From Acetobacteraceae bacterium (GTDB taxonomy: Bacteria; Pseudomonadota; Alphaproteobacteria; Acetobacterales; Acetobacteraceae), in assembly GCA_003506895.1 (NCBI GenBank), contig DNXO01000142.1, positions 34,210 through 72,185 of the forward strand: a DNA stretch of 37,976 nucleotides, given 5' to 3'. Under the pieces are notes generated by a model. That model was given only the letters and a program-made list of their open reading frames with translations. It did not search any database and was not told where the DNA came from. A program made the position numbers and the translations under genes. Shown one piece after another: positions 32,017 to 37,976 of this stretch (positions within the stretch are counted from its first letter, which is position 1; each line of letters starts with the position of its first letter).

Positions 32017-33408
32017 ATGGATACGGCCGTCACCCTGCCGCTGCGTCCTCCGGTGCCGGAAGCGCCGGAGGCCCCGCTGCGGGTGCGGCCATTCCTGCGG
32101 GCGATCCGCACCAACGCGCTGACGATCTGGCCAAAGTCCGCATACCGCGAGGACTACACAATCCGGAACTTCCTCGGCCGGACGAACGTCCTGCTGAATA
32201 CGCCGGAAGCCATCCACCATGTCCTGGTCGGCAATCCGGGCAATTTCCGCCGCTCCCCGGCGTCGATTCGCATTCTTCGGCCGATCACCGGCGAGGGGCT
32301 GCTGCTGAGCGAAGGCGACACATGGAAGCTGCAACGCCGCACCGTCGCCCCGGCGCTTGGCCCGCGTGTTATGCCGATGCTGGCCCGTCATATCGTCGCC
32401 AGCACAAAGCAGGCTGTTGCCAAACTGGAAGCGACGGCCGGTCAACCGATAGACCTGCTGTTCACCATGCAAACCCTGGCGCTGGATATCGCCGGGCGTT
32501 CGATGTTCTCGCTGGAAATGGATCGTTTCGGCGCTCAGATGCGGGCGATGCTTTACGAGTTCAGCGAGAAATACTCGAAGCCGCACCTGCTGGACATGCT
32601 GCTGCCGCCGTCGATCCCGGCGCCAGGCGATTTTGGCCGCGCCCGGTTCAAGAAACGCTGGATGAAGCTGATCGAAACGATCCTGTCCGCGCGCCTTGCT
32701 GAACCGCAGCCGGATGCCCCGCGCGATCTGTTCGATCTGTTGCGGGCGGCGCGCGACCCGGAAACCGGCGCCGGCTTCTCCCCGATCCAACTTCGCGATC
32801 AGGTCGCCACGCTGATCCTGGCCGGACACGAAACCACCGCGGTGACGCTGTTCTGGTCGTTGATCATGTTGGCCCAGGCGCAAGAGGAGCAGGACTGGCT
32901 CGCCGAGGAAGCCCGAACGGTCGCGATCGAACCTGAAACCGGTCACGCCGCCATGGCCAGCCTGATCCGCGCCCGAGCGGTGGTGAACGAGACGATGCGG
33001 CTGTTTCCGGCGGCGTTCACCGTGGTCCGCGAAACCATCGCGCGGGATCGCGCGGGCGCGGTCGATCTGCCGCCGCGCTCGGTTGTCATGATCGCGCCTT
33101 GGGTGCTGCACCGTCACCATGCCCTGTGGCAGGACCCCGAACTGTTCAAGCCGGCCCGTTTCATGCCCGACCAGCCGGCGCCCGCCCGCTTCTCCTTTAT
33201 GCCGTTCGGTGCCGGCCCGCGGATCTGCGTCGGGGCCCAGTTCGCAACCACCGAGGCGGTGCTGGTCCTGGCCGCCATGATCGGGCGATTTCGCGTGACG
33301 CGGACTGATTCAAGGCCGGTCATGCCGGTTGGGATCGTCACAACCCAGCCCGATCACGCCGCCAATGTCGTGCTGACCATTCGCGACGCTCCCGCTATTG
33401 TCGGGTGA
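32017..33408 (+). CDS. Cytochrome P450
   Basis: A 463-residue haem-thiolate monooxygenase. The haem motif is FMPFGAGPRICVG with C404 as iron ligand; the I-helix is LILAGHETTAVTLF (acid-alcohol pair E272/T273); the K-helix EXXR motif is ETMR (E325, R328). There is no N-terminal membrane anchor, so it is likely soluble and needs a separate ferredoxin and reductase; none is in the window. The start ATG directly follows the stop codon of the LLM gene with no gap. The substrate is unknown. Confidence 0.93.
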   Translation: MDTAVTLPLRPPVPEAPEAPLRVRPFLRAIRTNALTIWPKSAYREDYTIRNFLGRTNVLLNTPEAIHHVLVGNPGNFRRSPASIRILRPITGEGLLLSEGDTWKLQRRTVAPALGPRVMPMLARHIVASTKQAVAKLEATAGQPIDLLFTMQTLALDIAGRSMFSLEMDRFGAQMRAMLYEFSEKYSKPHLLDMLLPPSIPAPGDFGRARFKKRWMKLIETILSARLAEPQPDAPRDLFDLLRAARDPETGAGFSPIQLRDQVATLILAGHETTAVTLFWSLIMLAQAQEEQDWLAEEARTVAIEPETGHAAMASLIRARAVVNETMRLFPAAFTVVRETIARDRAGAVDLPPRSVVMIAPWVLHRHHALWQDPELFKPARFMPDQPAPARFSFMPFGAGPRICVGAQFATTEAVLVLAAMIGRFRVTRTDSRPVMPVGIVTTQPDHAANVVLTIRDAPAIVG

Positions 33409-33443
33409 CGGGCCTGCCCTGATGCGGCCATTCTGCCGCTGTC

Positions 33444-34121
33444 ATGGCAAACGAGCCAACGCATTCGGTTAGCATCAGGGATTATGCGCTGACCGCGTTT
33501 CTTGCGCTGGAAGCGCTGATCCTGTTCGTCGCCTCGCCACTCTCGGCGATGGGGGTCCGGTTTCCGCTCATCGCCGGCGGTCTGCTGTTCGGCCTTCTTC
33601 TGCTGGCGATCGTGCTCATTTCCCGCAGCACGGGTGCCAGGATTTTGGCGAGCGTCGCAGTCGCATTGGCGATCGGTGGGGCCTTATTCCGCATTTACCA
33701 CCCTTCACTAGTGACCGTTTGGCTGGGGCACTTCGCTGTCGTCGCTGCCTTGCTGGCAATCTCGGTTGTTATCGCACAGGCGGTATTCGCGCCGGGCCGG
33801 ATTACCCACCATAGACTAGAGGGTGCGGTCATCCTCTATTTGAACATAGCGCTGATATTTACCTCGATCTTTCGCCTCATCCTGGAGCTCAATCCCGGCG
33901 CGTTCGCTCGGATACCGGTGCAAGCCACCGAGGTGGCGGCCGATAGCGTGATGCTGTACTTCAGTTTCACCACGCTGACCTCGACAGGTTTCGGCGAAAT
34001 CCTGCCGCTCGACCCCTTCGCGCGCAGCATGGCGAATCTGGAGTCCGTTCTGGGCCAACTCTATCTGGTGGTACTGCTGGGGCGTCTTGTCGGGATGTAT
34101 GTGGATTCAAGTCGAAAATAG
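33444..34121 (+). CDS. Ion-channel-type membrane protein (potassium channel-like)
   Basis: A 225-residue membrane protein with about six hydrophobic segments. Near the C-terminus a pore-loop region FSFTTLTSTGFGEILPLDPFAR lies between two helices; STGFGE corresponds to the TVGYGD potassium filter with phenylalanine for tyrosine and glutamate for aspartate. There is no RCK/TrkA-N regulatory domain. Function as a potassium channel is probable but not proven. It sits 35 bases after the P450 gene and may share the transcript. Confidence 0.75.
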   Translation: MANEPTHSVSIRDYALTAFLALEALILFVASPLSAMGVRFPLIAGGLLFGLLLLAIVLISRSTGARILASVAVALAIGGALFRIYHPSLVTVWLGHFAVVAALLAISVVIAQAVFAPGRITHHRLEGAVILYLNIALIFTSIFRLILELNPGAFARIPVQATEVAADSVMLYFSFTTLTSTGFGEILPLDPFARSMANLESVLGQLYLVVLLGRLVGMYVDSSRK

Positions 34122-34176
34122 TATGAAAACTTAACGATACTCCCTTTGAGTTGATAAAAATTCGTCCCGAAGCGAC

Positions 34177-34198
34177 GCGGTTATTTCGCAGCGGCCCC
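34177..34198. repeat. Inverted repeat, left copy (22 bp)
   Basis: GCGGTTATTTCGCAGCGGCC plus CC is found in reverse complement at 37909-37930. With small gaps, the match extends to CGAAGCG on one side and CTAA on the other. This copy abuts the stop codon of the malonyl-CoA decarboxylase gene. It looks like a dispersed intergenic repeat or an insertion-element end. Confidence 0.7.
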
Positions 34199-35583
34199 TA
34201 ACTCCACCCCCGAGCCAGTTTCCGGACCGCGGTCGAGGCGTTCCGCTTCCCCTCGCCAGCATAATCCTCGTGCCAGTCCTCGATCTTCGCCGGGTCGTAA
34301 AGGTAGTTGACCATCAAGGTCGCACTCTCTTTCCCGCCCTTGTCCGAGGTGTCACCGGCCATGTTCAGCCGCTCGACGCGGGCACCGTTCGACAGGTGGA
34401 AGTGCGCCACCGGATCGCGTGCCCGTTTTCCGTTCGCCTCGATCATCAGATACCGCGCCGCCAACCGCACCAGGACCGGTTCGGTGGTCTTGCGCAGCGC
34501 CACATTCCGCCACCAATGGCGCTTGCCGATGATCCCGGCCAGCGCCGCGCTACCGGTTTCGGCGGGGAGCGCCGAGGCCAGGCTGGCCGACTCTTCGTCG
34601 CTCAAAAGCCCGGGTTCATCCTTCGCCAGCAACGGGTCCAACCACCGCCTGAATCCGGGGATCGGCGACAGCGTCGCGAACGTCTTCAGGTTGCGGAATT
34701 CGCCGGACAGTTCCTCGACCACGCGCTTGATCAGGAAATTGCCGAAACTGATCCCGGCCAACCCCGACTGGCAGTTGCTGATCGAGTAGAAGATGGCGGT
34801 ATCGGCCTGCGACGGATCGAGCACCGGCGCCTTCTCGTCCAACAGGTCCTGGACGCTGCCAGCCAGGCCCTTGACCAACGCAACCTCGACGAAGATCAGC
34901 GGCTCGCCCGGCATGCGGGGATGGAAGAACGCGTAGCACCGCCGGTCGGAATCCAGCCGGTTCTTCAGATCGCGCCAGGAGCGGATGGCATGCACCGCCT
35001 CGTAATCGACCAGCTTTTCCAGCAGCGCCGCCGGACTGTTCCAGTCGATCCGCTGCATCTCCAGGAAGCCGATATCGAACCAGGCGGCCAGGAGCCCACG
35101 CAGATCGGAGTCCAGGGCGGTCAGCAGCTTGTCGGACCCACGCACCTTCAGCAGCGATCCGCGCAGATCGACCAGGAACTTCCGCCCATCTGGAATCGAG
35201 GTGAACTGTGTCAGCAGCTTCAGCCGCGGTGGCTCCAGCGCCCGCCGCAGCGCCGCCTTCGCATCGGCCCGTTCGGCGGCGTCCGAGGCAGCCTGCACCT
35301 TGGCATAGGCGTCAGCCACCGCATCGGGGTCCGAATCGAAGCCAGCCAAGGTCCGCAGGAACTCCTTCCGTCCGGCCTCATCCTGGGTCAGATAGGTCTG
35401 CGCCAATTTGGCCGCTCGGTTGCGTGCGCTGACCTCGCCGCCGCGCCCGGCCAGGCAGGCCTGCATCTGGGCTTCGAGGGTTTCGTCCACCTCGCCCGAG
35501 ACGCTCGACGCCATATCGCGCCAGACCCCGGTGATGCGCCGGATCGCGCGATCCAGCAGACCGGTGGAAACAGCTTCGCTCAT
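34198..35583 (-). CDS. Malonyl-CoA decarboxylase
   Basis: A 461-residue enzyme that converts malonyl-CoA to acetyl-CoA and carbon dioxide, in the MatA/MLYCD family. Conserved parts are FLEMQRIDWNSPAALLEKL, CYAFFHPRMPGEPLIFVEVAL, the serine region ISNCQSGLAGISFGNFLIKRV and the histidine region PVAHFHLSNGARVERLN; these hold the Ser/His pair used in catalysis. GAGG six bases before the ATG supports the start. The usual partner genes matB (malonyl-CoA synthetase) and a malonate carrier are not next to it, so its role may be control of malonyl-CoA rather than growth on malonate. Confidence 0.92.
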   Translation of the reverse strand: MSEAVSTGLLDRAIRRITGVWRDMASSVSGEVDETLEAQMQACLAGRGGEVSARNRAAKLAQTYLTQDEAGRKEFLRTLAGFDSDPDAVADAYAKVQAASDAAERADAKAALRRALEPPRLKLLTQFTSIPDGRKFLVDLRGSLLKVRGSDKLLTALDSDLRGLLAAWFDIGFLEMQRIDWNSPAALLEKLVDYEAVHAIRSWRDLKNRLDSDRRCYAFFHPRMPGEPLIFVEVALVKGLAGSVQDLLDEKAPVLDPSQADTAIFYSISNCQSGLAGISFGNFLIKRVVEELSGEFRNLKTFATLSPIPGFRRWLDPLLAKDEPGLLSDEESASLASALPAETGSAALAGIIGKRHWWRNVALRKTTEPVLVRLAARYLMIEANGKRARDPVAHFHLSNGARVERLNMAGDTSDKGGKESATLMVNYLYDPAKIEDWHEDYAGEGKRNASTAVRKLARGWS

Positions 35584-35644
35584 ACAAGCCTCATCTGATC
35601 AGCCAACGGAGGCAGCATAGACACAGTGGCAATAGATTAGCGTG

Positions 35645-37108
35645 TCACTTTGCGGACTCGCGCACACGAACAAGTGCGGGCAGCAGATCCTCCACCACCA
35701 ACCCGGCTCCCGCGACCTCCGCCGCCCGGCCATGCAGGTAGGCGCCGGCCGCCGCCGCATCCCAGGCCGGCATCCCCTGGGCGAGCAGGCCGGCGATAAT
35801 GCCGGACAGCACGTCGCCCGCCCCGGCGGTCGCCAGCCAGGGCGGCGCGGAGAGATTGATCGCGGCCCGGCCGTCCGGTGCGGCGATAATGGTATCGGCG
35901 CCCTTCAGCAGCACCACGGAACGGGTGCGGGCGGCTGCCTCGCGGGCCGCCGACAGCCGGTCGGTGGCGGGGGCACCGAACACACGCGCGAATTCGCCCG
36001 CATGCGGCGTCAGGACAGCGGCGCCATGTAGCGCGTCGGGATTGCCGGTGAAGGCGGAAAACACATCGGCGTCGCCAACGATGGTTCTGTTGGCCGCGAT
36101 CAGGGCGGGGAAGATGGCGCGTGCCTCATCGGGCCCCAGGCCGGGGCCGCAAACCCAGACCTTCCGGCGGTCATCGTTCAGCAGCGCGGCGATGTCGGAC
36201 TGGCTGACCAGCAGGCCGGGTTCGCCCGAACGGTAGGTTTCGGCCGCGCCCCGCGCGGCGATGGTCACCATTCCGGCCCCGGCCCGCCGAGCGGCTTCGG
36301 CGGCGAGGCGGGCGGCGCCGGTCATTTCGGCGCCACCAATCACGGTGACGTGGCCCCTTGTGTATTTGTGAGACTCGGCGGTCAGACCCGGCAACTGCCA
36401 CAGCGTCGGCAGGTTGGCGAATGTCCTTGGCCGGACCTCGTCCAGGACGGCGCCGGGGATGCCGATATCGGCCAGTTCGATACGCCCGCACAGGTCTCGT
36501 CCGGGAAGCAAAAGATGCCCTGGCTTCAGCCGGAAGAAAGTCACGGTCAGTTCGGCGGAGGGGGCATAGCCAAGTGTCAACCCGGTCGCGCCGTCCAGGC
36601 CGGACGGCACATCGACAGCGACCACGCGCTTGGCCGCCTTCAGCGTCTCGGCAACCAGGCCACTGACGGGCCGGGTCAGGCCGGCGCCGAACACCGCATC
36701 GACCACGACATCGGACCGCAGCGCCTCGTCCGGTGTAAACGGGACGTTCGGGCCATGCCACAGGCTGGCCGCCCAGGCGGCGTCCGATCCCGCCTTGGGG
36801 GGCGCCTGGGCTGCGAGGCGCACGGGCCATCCCTGCTGCGCCAGCAACCGAGCGGCGATATAGCCATCCCCGCCATTGTTGCCCGGCCCGGCCAGGACCA
36901 ACACGCGACAGCGCCCTATATGCCGCGCCATTGCCCGAACCACCGCTCGGCCGGCCGCTTCCATCAGTTCGGGACCGGGGTGACCGTGTCGCATGGCCGC
37001 CTGGTCGGCCTGACCCATCTCATTGGGGGTGAGCAGTTCGGCGCGACCACGCAGGCGCCCGATCAGGCCGGGATCGAAGGTCGAAATGCGTTTCGGTTCG
37101 GCTTGCAT
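35645..37108 (-). CDS. nnr: Bifunctional NAD(P)HX epimerase/dehydratase
   Basis: A 487-residue metabolite-repair enzyme that restores hydrated NADH and NADPH. The N-terminal epimerase domain (YjeF_N, about residues 20-215) has LVLAGPGNNGGDGYIAARLL and VVAVDVPSGLDGATG; the C-terminal ADP-dependent dehydratase (about 230-485) has GHVTVIGGAEMTGAARLAAE, LTPHAGEFARVFG and ATAGAGDVLSGIIAGLLAQG. AAGGA about seven bases before ATG 37108 sets the start; a frame open to 37669 upstream is not family-like. It is alone on its strand between the decarboxylase and the divergent TfoX-like gene. Confidence 0.95.
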   Translation of the reverse strand: MQAEPKRISTFDPGLIGRLRGRAELLTPNEMGQADQAAMRHGHPGPELMEAAGRAVVRAMARHIGRCRVLVLAGPGNNGGDGYIAARLLAQQGWPVRLAAQAPPKAGSDAAWAASLWHGPNVPFTPDEALRSDVVVDAVFGAGLTRPVSGLVAETLKAAKRVVAVDVPSGLDGATGLTLGYAPSAELTVTFFRLKPGHLLLPGRDLCGRIELADIGIPGAVLDEVRPRTFANLPTLWQLPGLTAESHKYTRGHVTVIGGAEMTGAARLAAEAARRAGAGMVTIAARGAAETYRSGEPGLLVSQSDIAALLNDDRRKVWVCGPGLGPDEARAIFPALIAANRTIVGDADVFSAFTGNPDALHGAAVLTPHAGEFARVFGAPATDRLSAAREAAARTRSVVLLKGADTIIAAPDGRAAINLSAPPWLATAGAGDVLSGIIAGLLAQGMPAWDAAAAGAYLHGRAAEVAGAGLVVEDLLPALVRVRESAK

Positions 37109-37162
37109 TGTGTGATCCTTCAGGCGGCAGCCTCGCACGGTTGTCGCCGATACCATGGTAGG

Positions 37163-37555
37163 ATGCGTACTGTGCGTGAGACTGACAAACTGACGGCATA
37201 CCTGCTGGAAATGCTGTTCCCGCTGGGGCATGTGTCCCCTCGGCGCATGTTCGGCGGTGTCGGCCTGTTCCACCGAGGCGTGATGTTCGGCCTGATCGCG
37301 CGCGAGGAACTGTACTTCAAGGTTGGGGACGAGAATCGGCCCGCCTACGAAGCAGCGGGCGAGGCGCCGTTCAGCTACGAAACCAAGAAGGGTGCGAACA
37401 CCATACACTCCTATTGGCGCTGCCCGCCCGACCTGCTGGACGACACCGAGACGTTTCAAACATGGGCGCGGGCGGCGATCGAGGCGGCGGGGGCGGCGGT
37501 GAACCCGAAACGGGCGAGCCGGGCCGACGCCGCGCGGCACAAGTCGGTTAAGTAA
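37163..37555 (+). CDS. TfoX N-terminal domain protein
   Basis: A 130-residue protein consisting of a TfoX_N domain: AYLLEMLFPLGHVSPRRMFGGVGLF, MFGLIAREELYFKVGDEN and APFSYETKKGANTIHSYWRCP. In gammaproteobacteria, TfoX/Sxy controls competence genes; the N-terminal domain alone, as here, is widespread in alphaproteobacteria with no fixed role. A basic C-terminal tail (KRASRADAARHKSVK) follows. It is divergent from the nnr gene with 54 bases between the starts. Confidence 0.85.
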   Translation: MRTVRETDKLTAYLLEMLFPLGHVSPRRMFGGVGLFHRGVMFGLIAREELYFKVGDENRPAYEAAGEAPFSYETKKGANTIHSYWRCPPDLLDDTETFQTWARAAIEAAGAAVNPKRASRADAARHKSVK

Positions 37556-37961
37556 TCCTGGGCGGAACCGGCGGATTTGGGTGTCTAGTGGATGTCTCAG
37601 CAGGTGTAAAACGATACTCTTTTCACATTTATTATACGCAATGCCTGTCGCAACGATTGATGGCCGCATAACCGCGTGGGCGGCTCTGCGCGAAACGGTT
37701 CATTGGCAGGATTCGACCTTACGGCTGGAAACAAGAGTGCATGTCCCAGTTTATAAGTAAAATAGGAAAAAAGTCAACGACATGCCCGAGGGCGGCAGAC
37801 CACTTATCCATGTGTGATCGCTGGGCGGCGCAGCGACCGGCACCTTGCGATGCCGAACCAGGCAAAGTCCGGGGTGGCCGCGCCAAGCCCGGCCCTGACA
37901 GTCTTTAGGGGGCCGCTGCGAAATAACCGCTTCGATGGACGCACGACCGGAGGAGACCGTC
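37556..37961. other. Intergenic stretch with one weak small ORF and the right inverted repeat
   Basis: Four hundred bases without a clear gene. An AT-rich patch (37610-37640) with TATTAT could be a promoter. It is followed by a 39-codon ORF, ATG 37641 to TAA 37758-37760 (MPVATIDGRITAWAALRETV at its start), which has no ribosome-binding site and no recognised family. A second AT-rich patch (37750-37775) follows. The right copy of the inverted repeat lies at 37909-37930. No RNA gene is recognised. Confidence 0.4.
37909..37930. repeat. Inverted repeat, right copy (22 bp)
   Basis: Exact reverse complement of 34177-34198 over 22 bases, with a gapped extension at both ends. It lies 31 bases upstream of the start codon at 37962, so it may fall in that gene's promoter. 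Confidence 0.7.
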
Positions 37962-37976
37962 ATGGCGGGCGCAGGC
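37962..37976 (+). CDS. Start of a further gene (3' part outside the window)
   Basis: ATG at 37962 follows GGAGGAG at seven or so bases, an excellent ribosome-binding site, and the frame (MAGAG) is open to the window end. Nothing can be said about the product. Confidence 0.5.

Noticed and set aside
37109..37669. N-terminal extension of the NAD(P)HX repair gene
   Set aside because: It is antisense to the TfoX gene, and the family N-terminus with a ribosome-binding site is at 37108.
37751..37963. Minus-strand ORF of 70 codons at the window end
   Set aside because: No ribosome-binding site, no family features, and it lies across the inverted repeat; likely chance.

Overview
The window reads as chromosomal DNA of a GC-rich alphaproteobacterium, most likely of the Rhodospirillales/Acetobacteraceae type. 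The assignment rests on gene content (NDUFA12-type complex I subunit beside an MCE-domain mlaD gene and a DUF2155 gene, a DUF1272 protein, a lone AapJ-type binding protein, malonyl-CoA decarboxylase) and on the GC-rich codon use. It is an inference, because no rRNA is present.

Layout. 1-4161: the 3' end of ilvD, a small Gly/His-rich exported protein, and a minus-strand pair coding for an AapJ-type amino-acid binding protein and an MFS transporter. 4162-9170: a leader region, a branched-chain-amino-acid-type ABC set (livF-livH-livM, with no livG or binding protein), DUF1272 zinc protein, exported DsrE-like protein, and an LLM flavin oxidoreductase. 9178-11001: an AT-richer insert of about 1.8 kb behind tRNA-Cys, bounded by a perfect 29-bp repeat of the tRNA 3' end, carrying a nucleotidyltransferase-type two-gene cassette and a decayed gene. 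11115-14847: GNAT and RidA-like genes, a putative outer-membrane barrel protein and a repeat-rich lipoprotein. 14850-19623: a ribonucleotide-reductase-like TSCPD protein that seems to lack catalytic cysteines, then a tightly packed run NDUFA12, mlaD, small ORF, DUF2155, otsB, HAD. 19684-21089: an argD-like aminotransferase behind what looks like a complete transcription attenuator. 21086-26615: YqaA-type membrane protein, a ThDP enzyme, an MFS transporter, a VOC protein and a hotdog protein. 26777-28084: a sigma-54-type promoter and an ammonium transporter. 28103-28783: a VapBC module. 28822-34121: DHA2 exporter, thioesterase, LLM oxidoreductase, cytochrome P450 and an ion channel. 34177-37976: malonyl-CoA decarboxylase, NAD(P)HX repair enzyme, a TfoX-like protein and the start of one more gene.

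The strongest candidate for an undescribed system is at 19720-19863. A 27-codon ORF carries five consecutive arginine codons. It is followed by a perfect 19-bp hairpin ending in TTTT. An exact 8-nt competitor (19773-19780) lies between them, and a 5-bp protector stem overlaps the last Arg codons. The next gene is an acetylornithine-aminotransferase-type gene. Together these have the layout of a ribosome-mediated, arginine-sensing attenuator for arginine synthesis.

Secondary points of interest are the tRNA-Cys insert, the ammonium transporter whose first pore histidine is replaced by glutamate, and the ribonucleotide-reductase paralogue without visible catalytic residues.
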